From positions 1 through 64,000 of the forward strand of contig JABRWF010000008.1 of the NCBI GenBank assembly GCA_018343915.1: a stretch of 64,000 nt of DNA, in the 5' to 3' direction. The stretch comes from Agroathelia rolfsii. Lineage: Eukaryota > Basidiomycota > Agaricomycetes > Amylocorticiales > Amylocorticiaceae. A program made the translations under genes and the position numbers. The notes beneath the pieces were generated by a model, which was not told the origin of the DNA, ran no database searches, and saw only the letters and a list, made by a program, of their open reading frames with translations. This document shows positions 41,701 through 53,822 of this stretch, piece after piece (the first letter of the stretch is position 1; every line of letters begins with the position of its first letter).

Positions 41701-42027
41701 TATCTTAATTGCCTGTTTATTTGTCTTTACCATTAGTTCCCCTGGACAAGACCTCCCCATCTTCATATTCCTATGTGGTCTTGTCATTTCCTTGCATTTA
41801 CATTCCTTTTGGACTTCCTTATACTTTGATAGTATTTCGTACCACTTCCTATTTCTATTGGCAAGACTCCTTATGTTTTCCTCCTTCTCTGCTTGCCATG
41901 GTTTTCATGGCCTTAGTGCCTGTTGTTTTTCTATTTCTATATTTTCCTTTTCACACATTTGGACGTCGATGCAGGATGTATTTAGCGGCTGTGAGCCGCG
42001 GCGACTACGACGGATAAACAACATCAA

Positions 42028-42958
42028 CTAGTGAGAGGGCAAAGATGCGCCGGAACCCTCGGCAATGTTCTCCTCCTTGCCCTTTCCATCCTCGTTTTTG
42101 TCCGCCGCCTCACCCTCATCATCCACAGGCCGCTCTTCCATCTCCTCCTTGCCGACCTCTCCGGGCACCTCCTTAGCATCTTCATCCCTCGCTATGCCGG
42201 AAGGTCCGGCAATCGACTCCACAGCCAACTCCTCCACTGAGGGCGGCTCAACGGCCTCGATGTGCTGCACGCCGGCGCCTCCGCTTATCGCTCGTCCCGT
42301 CAATCCACCCGCAATGGCCTTGAGGACCTTGGTGATCCTTGCCAAGGCACTCAGTAGCCCCACAACAAGGGGGTCATTAGCCCCTAGCCCATTCCCGGGT
42401 CTGATGAGGTCAATTCCATTGCATTTCAGGTGGCTGGTCTGGCAGGGCACGCATTTGGCCCCACCATTGCGTGGCCACTTGCAGGCCTTAGATCGCCGTT
42501 GGCATGTGTTGCATGCCTGTCCAATTGCTGTTATGGAAAATATATTTTTTTTATTTTATTTAAAAACTCACCACAGGAGGCAACGTTTCTGTTGCCCTTC
42601 ACTTTGTTGCAGGGGCCTCGATCTCAACGACTTCGGTATTGCCAGCGCGCTTGCGCGCCTTGCCACCTTCAGGCATAATGCGGGCAGCCTTCCACCGCTC
42701 CGCCTGCTTCGCAGCTTCTGCCTTGCACTGCTTTTCCGCCTCTGCCTTGCATTGTCTATCCTCCTCCTCCTGCTTTTTCTTCTCTTCCGCCGCACGCTCC
42801 GCTGCTTCATGCTTTCGTTGCGCTGCATTCCGCTCTTTGCGCAGATGCACCATCATCTCCTCGTGCTCGCGCATCTGGCGCTCGAGCTCCTCCTCCTGGT
42901 CAATGTCGGAAGAGGGGAGCCGGGCTTTGCCTTTCCCTTTGTTGTTTTGAGGAGCCAT
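42028..42958 (-). pseudogene. B-element antisense gene: coiled-coil protein with a Zn2Cys6 cluster (one TGA)
   Basis: Two exons on the minus strand: 42958-42572 and 42516-42028, with a 55-nt intron (GTGAGT ... GGACAG), phase 0, about 291 codons. Residues 1-20 are basic (MAPQNNKGKGKARLP). Residues 20-95 form a long charged coiled coil (EEELERQMREHEEMM onward). Exon 2 opens with CNTCQRRSKAC and CVPCQTSHLKC, spaced C-x2-C-x6-C-x9-C-x2-C-x6-C, exactly the fungal Zn2Cys6 (GAL4-type) DNA-binding spacing. The C-terminus is acidic. A TGA at codon 120 (42599-42601), shortly before the splice site, is the only break; a CGA-to-TGA change would explain it. The gene runs opposite to the element's inferred sense strand. 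Function is unknown; a DNA-binding or element-regulating role is inference. Confidence 0.7.
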
Positions 42959-43645
42959 GTTGTATGAAGCAAAAGTGTTTGCACAGTCACAGCGTCACGC
43001 GGTTCAATTAGAAGTTTTCTTCCGCAACCCTGTTGCATACGCGTCACATGCCGCACAGCCCAATTGGCAATTGAAGTGGCCCCAGACATACGCACACAAC
43101 ACGCCGCATGACCCAACAGCACCATCATTGAATTTGATGTGCGGAGGAAGTTGTTTTTACTTTTAATTATCTTTGCTCATCTTTGTTTTCACACTTTGTA
43201 CATCTTGTTTTATTTCCTGTGCATGTGGTTTATTTTGTTTTATTTTGCTTTTATTTCTTATTCATGGCATACATATGGAACGCTTTTCTTTTCCTTGTAG
43301 TATACTTGTATACTCTTCATCATTTGTTTGACATTTCATACTTTGTTGTTTTTCTTCCCTCACCACATTTTGTTTTGGCTGTTTGTTTTCTTCTCCATTT
43401 TGGAATAGTTAGCACTATCCGCTGCAGGGTACTTGTACCGCTGCACACTCCTGCCGTAACCTCCGAAATGTGTTTTTCATCAGGTTCTGAATGCTCATCG
43501 CTGAGGTTCCCGATCAACTTTATTTTTCACTCCTTAGTATTGACAGTACCCCCCAAGCCTAGCCAGCTCCCGCCCTGGCTTGCCAAAGCCTACGACGCAC
43601 ATATTACTCGCCTCACTTGGCACCCGTTAGAGCCCCGAGCATGAA
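42959..43645. other. B element: region upstream of the antisense gene
   Basis: T-rich on the plus strand, with no domain-bearing frame. It is similar to 63087-63674 inverted, upstream of the second copy of the gene, so it probably holds the promoter and 5' UTR. Confidence 0.45.
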
Positions 43646-44488
43646 TGTCATGAGTAGGGCATTTTTGCCAATTTTTCGAGTATTTTCTTGTATTATTTAG
43701 ACCATTACTTAATTAGTTATTGCATTTTCTTTCTTTTTCTTTCGTTTTCCCTTATAAAATTACCCTTTAGGGCGTGGACTATGGGCAGTGCAGTGGTCAT
43801 GTGATTGGCCCTCATGTGTTCCAAGCCGCACGTCACAGGAGTAATCTTGGGGCTACGCGCACTTCCATTTCATCATCGCGCACAGCCTAGGAACATAGCC
43901 TTCCTCCCCTGAACAATTCCTAACGATTACCGGTATCAGTCCGGAAACGGATCTCCACATAGATGCCCGGTGGAGTTAGGGTAAAAGTTCTTTCCCTGCA
44001 TTGCCACCATTTGCACTTCTATCTCCCTCTGCGCACAGACCAACAAAGCTGCGCACGGACCATTTCATAGTAGTATAAATAGTGCATGTAACTTGTCCTG
44101 AAGAGCTTAGCTTCGACCTCTTTGCCTTCAGGCAAGTAATAGGTTTTGTATCCCCTTAAATAGATTACTAATAAATCTTCGCCTTCAGGGTTTATTCTTT
44201 TGGCCTAGAGCCAGGTTCCTAGCCCCCCCCTCTCTCTCTCTCTCTCTCTACATCTTACTAGGAGGCGGTGTAAATCCCCTCATAAGCGTGTGATATTCAT
44301 TAAGAGCAACGTAAGGGATAGGCAGAGTACCCGGCGCATCCTCAATAAAATAAGGAATTGCGTATCTGTGGGAAAACCTATTTTCTTAGGTACTAGATTT
44401 AGTGTTAAGAAAGTCTATTTTCTTGTTTGTGTTGCTAGTAGGCTCTTCACGCCCAACGTTGCATAAGTCAAGGAGTAGACCCTTGACA
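43646..44488 (+). repeat. LTR-A solo
   Basis: 843-bp A LTR in plus orientation with ATGAA duplicated at 43641-43645 and 44489-44493. It has a long C/CT microsatellite at about 44224-44250. Confidence 0.93.
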
Positions 44489-44819
44489 ATGAAGTAAATT
44501 ATCGTGACTGAAATCTTCAAACAACACATGGCACCCGCGCGCACAACACCCCCTGGCCTTCGCAAAGCCAACTGACAATGGACTTTGGATTTTCGTAAAC
44601 TTCAGCGGCAGCATAGTCTACCATCACGATGTGATGTTGTTGTGACACCGCGCCAAAGATGTTTGCAATACTCTTGTTTCCTGTTGACTACCTTGCCCGC
44701 TAACTTATCATGGATGAATGGGACATCCACCGAGTAGGGGGATACGCTCCTGCCGCCGTCCTCGCTTGTCCGTTTATTCTTTTATCTTTACCTTCTTTTC
44801 CCACCTTGCACCTGCCCTT

Positions 44820-45310
44820 CGGCGTTCTCCAACGTCGTTGCCTGTTCCTTCAACACTTTTAGTATCGTCGCCCGTTTCCTTCAGCGCTCGTCAGCATTGT
44901 CGCCCAATCCTTTGACGCCTTGTCACCATTGTCGCCCGTTCTCCCGGTCCTCGGACCGTCCATCCTTCATATCGGACTTTCTTTTGGGTTTGCACGTTTC
45001 TCTTTTGTTCTTGTCTCCGCTCTTGGGCCTTTTGGTGAGCCACATACCTCTAGGTCGACCAACCTGCGCAACACACCTTTCTGGTCACCACAGTAGAGGG
45101 AGTGCTTCGTACTGGCCTCATGAGCACTGACAGATCAATTGACATTCGCCGCAGTCCCCAATTGGATGTTCTGCACGTCGCCCGTTTCCGGCACCTTCCA
45201 GTGTCGTCACCCATCCCTTCAACGCTCGATAGCATTGTCGCCTGTCCTTCGATGCTTCCCAGCATTGTCGCCTGTCTTTCCGGTCTCCGCACCGTCCGTC
45301 TCTTTGTGCT
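44820..45310. repeat. Degenerate minisatellite-like repeats in the B element interior
   Basis: The phrase TCGTCGCCCGTTTCCTTCA or variants (GCATTGTCGCCCxTTC, TTCAACGCT) recurs irregularly about eight times. The same stretch is inverted at about 61380-61850 in the second B element. 45310-46079 is otherwise T-rich with no recognised gene. Confidence 0.55.
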
Positions 45311-46079
45311 GCAGCCTCCGAGAGGTTCACCCCGCACGTCGCCCATTCCAGGAGCAAGCCCGTCATATTATCCTTAGTGCTAAGCGCTTCACCCGCCAAA
45401 GGTTATGTTCTAACCTTTTCATTTTATTTGTCTTTCAACATTCTTCCTTCCCACTGTGTCCCTGCCATGTACTCCTTGTTTTTCACCTTTGTTGTTCTTT
45501 TGCCCTTGTTGGCTTTTTCTTGTTCTTTTGCATTCTTGCATTCTTTGCCATGATTGGCCGTCGCTCCACATCTTTGATGTGTTACCACTCCCCTTCCTTG
45601 GGTTAACCCCATACAATCGTTTTCACACGCGCTCTCGCCGAGCACCCCGTTGCTTTTATTTTGTTTATAAAAAATACACTTCACCATTCATTGCATTAAT
45701 CCTTTCAAGTTCCGGCTTTTCATCATTCATCGCCGGGAACCCCAATCTTTTTGCGACCCTTGTTATACTCCTTTTAATTCATTTTCACTTCCTTGTGATT
45801 TTTTTGCTTTTCTCTATGCCTTGTACATTCCCTTTTTGAATTTTAATGTTTGTTTTTATTTTTACTTTCCCCTCCTATGTGCCTTTACACTGACTTTCCC
45901 TTCACTTCAATTTCTTGTGTTATAATTCCTACTCTTTTTCACTTGAAATTTTTCCCTTACTTTTACTTCTACTTTTTAACTTTCTCCTTTGGTTCGTCAA
46001 ACCGCATGCCTACGGTGTTTCCCCTATATCTGGAGTCTCAACTGGTCCTTTGAGGGCTCAGGACGTAGTAGGGGGATAC

Positions 46080-46955
46080 TGTCACGATCCGCCAACGCAC
46101 CCAGCCGCTGAATGTCCCGATCGCGCACATCGACATACACAAACACCTACGACAGAGTCACCGGCAATGTCCTCCCTTCTGAGTCGCCGCGTACCCCGTG
46201 CATCGGAAGTGTTTCCGATGTGTCCGCCGACGTTTCCCTGGAGCCATGTGCACGGCTACCCTTTGCACTTCCTTCCCATCATCAATGCGCTTCTGTCCAT
46301 CAGAGTGCTCCACATGACAACAACCCTTCTCGATGTCAATCCCTGAGTCACCATGCATCCCCACCAGCGGATCCTTCCTATCTAGGAAGATCGCACTTGG
46401 ACTTCTACCATGATCGCGCTCTAATCAACGATCAGACCACTGATGGTTCCGAAGGAAGGCACCCCTGCCTTCGTGCACAGCGTGGCACGACTACCAGAGC
46501 GTGCAGCGCGCGCTATTACTTATTGTTCTTATTGTTTGCATTGATTTTCTTTATTTATCATTTTCTCGACTACTGTACTTAGTATATATGTACTGTACCT
46601 GATGTAGTAGTTACAGTAGTCGGAAAATTAAGTGTGTATTACCCTAACCTAGCCTACACCCACTGCATAGCCAGCGGTCAACCTGTGGACTCAAGCGTTC
46701 TCGAGTATCTTGTCTAGCTTTTCTCTTCCTGCTTAATCTCTCCGCCCTACGCTCGATCTTGCCGGACCACCCGCACCAACTTGCCGTACGCTGTGCCTGC
46801 TCGTCGTGTCACCCGTATCGCCGCAAGCCCCAAGATATCAAAGAGGCGACTCCACGAACCCACAGGGCTGCCATCTGGCAGTGAGCCGCTTAGCAGTTAG
46901 CACTCCAGGGGCATCGCCGCACTGCCCGAGCTAGCTGTGAAGGCAGCTCTTGACA
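46080..46955 (+). repeat. LTR-B, 3' LTR of the B element (876 bp)
   Basis: Preceded by GTAGTAGGGGGATAC, a polypurine-like tract. Ends TTGACA before the ACTTC duplication. Confidence 0.93.
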
Positions 46956-47565
46956 ACTTCATGGCAAGCTTCTCCACCTTAGCTAACCAAACCAAGCTAT
47001 CTGGAGAGGACTTGAGGGTTCGGTATTGGCAAGCCCTCTCCCCCAAAATTAAGGGTGTAATCAGGGGATATCCGAAAGAGCACCAAAAAGCCTGGAAAAC
47101 CTGATGGAAGTGGCTGTAGATGCCGAAGAAGGCTTACAAGATGCAGGAGTCTGGACAGATAGATAGAGGCCCAAACCCCACTTCCAGAATCAGGAAACGG
47201 CGGCAAACCCAATCATAATTAACGCCATACAAGCTCCACCCACTCAAAATACCCCAGCTGCTCAAGGGTCTCGGCAACCACCTTGGGATCTCAGTACAGT
47301 GTAATGTTACAATTGCCAGCAATAGGGATATTTCACGTCCAACTGTACCAATCCAAGGGTGTCAAGATATCAAGGGTCTAGACCAAGGGTACAGGCAACC
47401 ATAACAACAACCCTAGCTGTCCCTGCTCCAGATCAATTGGGACCTTCCACCGCTTCCAATGATATCAATAAGGGTTCCACTATGATGACAATGGTCAACC
47501 TACAGGTGCTGGTCAAACAGCAGGCAATGGCACTTGCCGCCTTCAAAGATAAGGCGGGTTTTTAG
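46956..47565 (+). pseudogene. Gyp-2 gag, second part with zinc knuckle
   Basis: Continues the capsid (FMASFSTLANQTKLSGEDL, LRVRYWQALSPKIKGVI) and the knuckle region, now altered (CYNCQQ*GYFTSNCTNP, stop near 47325, W in relatives). It ends AAFKDKAGF at TAG 47563-47565. A frame break lies near 47080 (YPKEHQKAWKT), so a small indel as well as stops has accumulated. The end overlaps pol at 47556-47562. Confidence 0.85.
47556..47562 (+). promoter_or_regulatory. Putative -1 frameshift site, Gyp-2 gag/pol
   Basis: GGGTTTT followed by TTAG; gag reads GGT TTT TAG and pol reads GGG TTT TTA GAA. Confidence 0.65.
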
Positions 47566-50465
47566 AAGGGTCGACAGAAAGGGCCATTTTGGCCAACCCT
47601 TACTTATCAAATAGACTTTCTTCATTTCTTTCTCTTAATTCTGTTTTAATTTCTGGTGCACATGGACAGCACCTTCACATTCCCCTTATGTTCCATGGAC
47701 TCTTCTCCTCACTTGTAACTCTAGCTATGATAGACTCTGGTGCCTCATCTTCCTTTGTTCATTCTCACTTCGTAAAATAAAATAAAATAAATACAAAAAA
47801 ATTACCTCATTTGATACCTGTACATAACATAGACAATTTGCTCAATGCTCAAGGAAAAATTGAGGAAATCACGATTCTCAAAACAAGTATTGGGGGAATA
47901 AGAAAGAAGTTTCCATTCTTAGTTATGGACATTGGGCAAGAAAATATCATCCTAGGGATTGACTGGCTCCGGTTGGAAAACCCGGTAATAGACTGGTCAG
48001 TAGGAAAGATTACGCACCCAAATTGCATGACCATATCATCCAGTCTCTTACTAGAATGGGCATCTGAGTTCACATTGGTATTTTCTAAAGAAGCTTCCTA
48101 GAGAATGCCACTCAGAAAACCTTGGGATCACAAGATAGAGCTTAAAGATAGAGCACAGCTTAGACGAAGCAAGGTGTACCCCCTATCAGTCAAGGAGGAA
48201 GAAGCACTAGTAGACTACCTTGAAGAAAACCTCAAGAAAGGATACATCTGTAAATCTGAGAGCCCTATTGCTGCTCCAATGTTCTTTGTTCCCAAAAAGA
48301 ACGGGTCCCTTTTGTCAAGGCTTACACTCTTGACTTAACCAGACAACGTAACCCTCTCGAAGGTACAAGGGTGGACTATAAGGTCCCTTTTACACGTATA
48401 TATGTTTGGTCTTTGGTAGGCGCATACGTGCTCCCGTTGCTATCCTTTGTAATAGGAGCCTCGAAACTCTACTTTGCTCGGATCGCGGTCGGTACTCTAG
48501 CCTATGGCTTCCCGTTTGCTTTCTTTGCGTTAAATAGATTTTACAAGACTTTCTTACTCGGAGTAGGCGGCTTAGCCCTCCGTACTTCTACTAACGCCTA
48601 AGGGGACTTGTTACTGCCCCTACCTGAATGAACAGGGTTTGGTTTCACGCGCAATGCCTCTGTGTATTGAGGACTTGTAATCTTACTACCTTCTTGTATC
48701 AAGGCCTTATATATAGACTTAATAAGCTGCCCTCGAGGCCTTATGCTTACTAAGAGAGTGGGGAAGAGGAGGTGGGCTAGGACGAGTGTAGGCCTGAAGG
48801 CGAAATATATATTAGTTTTTATGTAAGTTATACAAACGGGGGTGCCCTTACCTGAAGGCGAAAAGGTCGAAGCTAAGGTTCAGGTAAGGGCTACAGGCTT
48901 GTATTTATACATAAAATGAAGGGCCCGTGCGCAGCCATGATGGTCTGTGCACAGCCGGGGTTTGTAAGCAGGAACATGTAAAATGCAGGGGCAGTGCTTT
49001 GTGACTAAGTCCGATGAGCAACCGATCGGAATGATGAGTCTAGTACTCCTTAGTAATTGCACAGTGATTGGAACGACCCTGGTTCCTGAGTCTAGACCTT
49101 TTGATGAAAAGGAATGATCTAGGCTCCGCCTTCCTAATATACTCTTGTCACGAGCACTCCTATCACATGGGGCTAACACAGCTAGTCACATGCACGTCAA
49201 GATGTCGCCTGCAAGGTATTTTGTCCATATCTCGATGAATAAAAATCGTAAAAATATAATAAAAATATGTACATGTTCGTAAAGAAACGGCGAAAAATAT
49301 CCAACTCATAACACCTTTGTCCAGTCCAAGACTATCAAAAACTCAACGCCAAAACAATAGAAAATGCCTACCCCCTCCCACTTATCTCTGAGCTCCAAGA
49401 CAAGATGACCAAATTCCAGACCTTTTGCAAAATAGATCTACAATGGGGCTTCAACAACATCCGGATTAGGGAAGGAGATGAGCATAAGGCGGCTTTCATC
49501 ACTAATAAAGGCCTCTTCGAGCCTACAGTAATGACGTTTGGCTTATGTAATGCACCTGCAACAATGCAAACCATGATGGATAACTTATTCTATAAACTCA
49601 ACCAAATGGGGTAGCTGGTACATTATATAGACAATATTATTATTGGGGCACAAACGGAGCCTGAACTGCATTCACAAGTACTTGAAGTATTGGGAATCCT
49701 TAAGTCCAATGACCTATTTGCAAACCTAGAGAAATTTGAGTATGATGTCCCAGAAGTTGATATCCTTAGTGCCCTTATTTCCTTTGGCTCAATCCGCATG
49801 ACCCCCGAAAAGGTAAAAGCGGTCTTAGACTAGCCAGTACCCCAAAAGGTTTCCAATGTCCGACAATTCCGCGGTCTTGCAAATTACTATAGATGCTTTA
49901 TCCGCAACTTTGCCCAGATTTGTAAACCCCTTGATCATCTAACTGGAAAGGTAGAATGGAAATGGGGATCAGAAGAGCAAGAGGCCTTTGACACCTTAAA
50001 ATTGGCCTTTACCTTGGCACCGGTACTAGGAGCGTATTTGCAAACGGCTGAAACCCAGCTAGAGACAGATGCTTCGAACTTTGCAACAGGAGCAGTCCTC
50101 CTCCAAAAACAGCCGGATAATTCTTGGCAACCAATCGCTTTCCTCTCCTAGGCTATGAATAATGCCAAACAAAACTATAATATTTGGGACAAGGAAATGC
50201 TGGGCATAATCAAGGCTTTGGATGCATGGCGACACTATCTCATTGGTTTACCTCAACCCTTCGAAATCTGGATGGATCATAAGAACTTGGAGTATTGAAA
50301 AATGGCTAGGAACCTTACACAATGACAAGCGAGATGGTCTCTATTTCTCTTGGAGTTCCGGTTCACAATTTCATACCTCCAAGGATTAGAGAATAGACAT
50401 ACTGACCCTCTATCATGCCGCCCAGACTTCCAATGCACCGACAAAGAAGATAACCTGGATCAAAT
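47566..50465 (+). pseudogene. Gyp-2 pol: protease, RT, RNase H (decayed), split by an H LTR
   Basis: Protease (AMIDSGASSSFVHSHF), the linker VILGIDWLRLENPVIDW-like region (here IILGIDWLRLEN), RT (resuming at 49319: MTKFQTFCKIDLQWGFNNIR, TFGLCNAPATMQTMMDN, YIDNIII with D-to-N in the catalytic box), and RNase H (ETDASNFATGAVLL, DKEMLGIIKALDA). It ends at DNLDQI (50465). Many TAG/TGA stops (for example near 47778, 48099, 49612, 49832 and 50149), together with the altered YIDD box, make it clearly dead. A K/A-rich run near 47776 has replaced part of the protease tail. Confidence 0.88.
48313..49313 (-). repeat. LTR-H solo
   Basis: 1,001-bp H LTR in minus orientation with CCTTT duplicated at 48308-48312 and 49314-49318, inside the RT of Gyp-2. 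Confidence 0.93.
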
Positions 50466-52193
50466 TGTCATGAGAAGGGCATTTTTGCCGATTTTTCGAA
50501 TATTTTCTTGTATTATTTGGACCATTATTTAATTAGTTATTGCATTTTCTTTCCTTTTTCTTATTTTTCTTATAAAAATTACCCTTTAGGGCGTGGACTA
50601 TGGGCAGTGCAGTGGTCATGCGATTGGCCCTCACGTGTTCCAAGCCGCACATCACAGGAGTAATCTCGGGGCTGTGTGCACTTCCATTTCATCATCATGC
50701 ACAGCCTAGGAACACAGCCTTCCTTCCCTGAACAATTCCTAACGATTACCGGTATTGGTCCGAAAACGGATCTCCACACGGATGCCCGGTGGAGTTAGGG
50801 TAAACGTTCTTCCCTTGCATTGCCACCATTCATGCTTCTATCTCCCTCTGCGCATAGACCACTGGCTGCACACGGACCCTTGTATAGTAGTATAAATAGT
50901 GTATGTAACTTGTCCTGAAGAGCTCAGCTTCAACCTCTTCGCCTTCAGGCAAGTAGCAGTTTGTATTCCATAGTTTGATTACTAATAAATCTTTGCCTTC
51001 AGGGTACATTTCCATTGGCCTAGAGCTAGGTTCCTAGCCCTTCCCCTCTCTCTCTCTCTTTATCTCTCCTACCTGTGGGCGGTGCAAATCCCCCTTATTG
51101 TGTGTGTATGAAACACTAAGAGCAATGTATATGAATAAGATAATGGAGTACCCGGCGCATCCCTAATAGATAAGGGAACTGCGTATCTGTGGGAAACCTT
51201 GTTCGTAGGTACTTCATAAAGACTTAAGTGTTAAGAAGGGCAATCATTGTATTTGAAGTAAACTTTGGGTGTTGACCTATAGTTTTTGTCAAGTCAAGGA
51301 GTGTGTCAAGAGCTGCCTTCGCAGCTAGCTCGGGTGGTGCGGCGATGCCCCTAGAGTGCTAACTGCTAAGCGGCTCACTGCCGGATGGCAGCCCTGTGGG
51401 TTTGTGGAGTCGCCTCTTCAATATCTCGGGGCCTGCGGCGATACGGGTGACGCGGCGAGCAATCAGACGTACGGCAGGTTGAGCAGGAGGTCCGGCGAGA
51501 TCAGGCGTAGAGCGGGAGATGACAAGCCAGAGGGAGAGAAAGAACGAGATACTCGAGGACGCTCGAGTCCACAGGTTGACCGCTGGCTATGCAGCGGGTG
51601 TAGGCTGGGTTAGGGCGATACACACTTAATTTTCCGACTACTGTAACTACTACATCAGGTACAGTACATATATACGAAGTACAGTAGTCGAGAAAATGAT
51701 AAATAAAGAAAGGCAAGAAGAACAATAAGAACAATAGAGAATAGCGCGCGCCGCGCGCTCTGGTAGTCGTGCCACGCTGTGCACAAAGGCGGGGGTGCAT
51801 TCCTTCGGAACCATCGGCGGTCTGATCGTCGATCAGAGCGCAGTCATAGTGGAGAACCAAGCGCAATCTTCCCAGATAGGAAGGATCCGCTGGTAGGGAC
51901 ACATGGCGACTCGGAGATTAATATTGAAAGGTGTTGTTGGCATGTGGAACGCTCTGATGGACAGAAGCGCATCAGTGATGGGAAGGAAGCACAAAGGGAG
52001 GCCATGCACATGGCTCCGGGGAAACGTCGGTGGACACATCGGAAACACGTCCGATGCATGGGATACGCGGCGACTCAGAAGGGAGGGCGTCGCCGGTGAC
52101 TCCGTTGCAAATGTTTGCGAGTATCGATGTGTGCAATCGGGACGTTTGGCGGCCGGGTGCGTTGGCGGGTCGTGATAGAGTGCACCCTTGACA
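50466..52193 (+). repeat. LTR-A, 5' LTR of Gyp-3, with nested B LTR
   Basis: Starts TGTCATGAGAAGGGC, about 850 bp without the B LTR, ends CCCTTGACA before the primer site TTAGGTCGAAGCT (52194-52206). Confidence 0.9.
51302..52177 (-). repeat. LTR-B solo
   Basis: 876-bp B LTR in minus orientation. GAGTG follows it at 52178-52182, but the left copy reads only GAG before TGTCAAG, so the duplication is imperfect. Confidence 0.88.
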
Positions 52194-52206
52194 TTAGGTC
52201 GAAGCT
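52194..52206 (+). other. Self-priming primer-binding site of Gyp-3
   Basis: TTAGGTCGAAGCT next to the LTR. The leader segment in its own LTR reads AGCTTCAACCT, one transition away from a perfect 11-bp match. Confidence 0.65.
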
Positions 52207-53822
52207 ACCAGTTCCCTCGGACTTCTACGGTCTGAGAAGGCAAGAGTGACGATCTTGCACAAAGAGCCCCTTTTTCTCATATTAAATCTTACGTACAATT
52301 TCTGAGCGCTTAAGAGACAAACTACTTCGGAAAGCAATTGTGTGTGGCCCTCCAAAGCCTATTTACAACTCCGTCTAGACAAGAATAGCGTGTACATTCT
52401 ATGCGAGTTCTTGGCTGTATCCAAAGCGCACCACAGGCCTCACCCGCTTGGCGTTCTAGGAGTCCCCCTTGGGGATCAAAGTTTATTGTCTCTAAGAGCG
52501 AGTGGCACCTTTTCCACCCTCCCCTGCCATTACAAATTTTGCATGATTTGGTGTGATTACGTTATGGGCAAGCTCTAGCCCTGGTTGAAAAAGTAAATCC
52601 CGTCACCCGCATTTAGAAACCGGTACAACTGCCGGTGACGAAGAAGAACGCTATTCTTGCTCTGTAAATGAGCACACGCAGAGGCACAGCCTACAAACCC
52701 AAAGAAGTCCCTGTTCCGTGGGCAACAAAGGCCACCGCCTCACTACCAGAAGTTACCAAAGAAGTCGCGTCGAGCTCAGCTCCGCATTTATCCAAAGAAG
52801 AAGAAGAGGATTCTAGTGAAGAAGCCATTTCTACACAAGCATTGCCGCCTAAAACACCAGAAGGGAAAGAGGAGGCCCCATCAGAATATCCCTTGCCATC
52901 TGAATTCCGTCGGCAATACACCACTGAGGCCTCTTACCCCAAATCACCCATTGTACCACATCCTTCTCCCTCCAAAAGCCGTTGCAAATGCCACTGCAAA
53001 AAGAAAAGAGAAGAAACCACCCCTGAACCCGCTACAATGTCCCTGCCACAAAAACTTGGCCAAATTTTGGCACTCCTCCAGGCTAACCAAGCCCGTATCC
53101 AAGTTTCCATGGAACAAATGCAGGAAACTCAAGCACGCTTCGCCGATCTCCTGGAACGAGAACCCGCACCTGCTCCTGCCACAGCCGCTGCTACCTCCAC
53201 GCCAAAGGAGATTGGCCAAGCCCCTGAAAAATGGTCTGGCGATTGGTCGAAATACCAATCCTTTGTCTTTGGGTTTGGGGATCACATCAAACTTAACCCA
53301 AAGATATACGCATCGGATTACACCAAGGCCAGGTACTTCGTAGGGTTGTTAGAAGGAGCTCCGAAGGCATGGAGTCAGAAGTTTGACGATGCCATTAACA
53401 CCAAGGGCTTTAGCTTCAAAAGGGACCTGTACGCCAAGTTCAAGGCGTTGTACGGCGCTAGGGATTTCGGCAGGATTGCCCTGCAAAAGTTGCAAGACCT
53501 AAAGCAAGGCACCTCCTTGGTAGCAGACTTTATGGCCGCTTTCTCCACACTCGCCAATCAGACAAAACTATCAGGCGAGGACCTCCGAGTCTGCTATTGG
53601 CAGGCTCTATCTCCTAAGATCAAAGGAGTCATTGGGGGATACCCAAAAGAACGGCGTGACAGTCTGGAACACCTCATGGAGGCTGCAGTTGATGCAGAAG
53701 AAGGATTACGCGACGCCAGAGTTTGGACAGATAGTTGGAAACCTTGTCCCCGATTCCAGAACCAGGGAACCGCCGCCAACCCAATTATGATCAACACGGT
53801 TCAGGCAACCCCAACGCCCGCT

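Larger units (their letters stand above)
39605..46955 (+). mobile_element. B element: full-length 7.35-kb LTR element with an antisense gene and no pol
   Basis: LTRs 39605-41456 (with a nested G LTR) and 46080-46955, about 876 bp each, flanked by ACTTC at 39600-39604 and 46956-46960. The reading frame of the Gyp-2 gag continues across. The interior (41457-46079) has no protease, RT or integrase; instead it carries a spliced gene on the minus strand (42958-42028), tandem repeats next to the 5' LTR, a minisatellite-like stretch and a nested A LTR. The orientation (TGTCACGA...CTTGACA) follows the termini of the Gypsy LTRs and the GTAGGGGGATAC tract before the 3' LTR; it is not certain. A second copy with the same gene starts at 59735. 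Confidence 0.9.
38267..50465 (+). mobile_element. Gyp-2: Ty3/Gypsy chromovirus, split and truncated by Gyp-3
   Basis: Internal region of an A-family Gypsy element whose 5' LTR is 36105-38266. It is interrupted by the B element (39605-46955, duplication ACTTC) and an H LTR (48313-49313, CCTTT). At 50465 Gyp-3 has inserted after CAAAT, so the rest of Gyp-2, including integrase and 3' LTR, lies beyond the window. 38280-38740 is an untranslated leader with nothing else recognised. Confidence 0.88.

Noticed and set aside
42065..42967. A 300-codon plus-strand open frame
   Set aside because: It is the antisense shadow of the coiled-coil/Zn2Cys6 gene; the Glu/Lys-rich sense strand leaves few stops on the other strand.
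43183..43644. 153-codon frame rich in Phe, Leu and Val
   Set aside because: It reflects T-rich sequence upstream of the B-element gene; the matching region in the second copy does not keep the frame.
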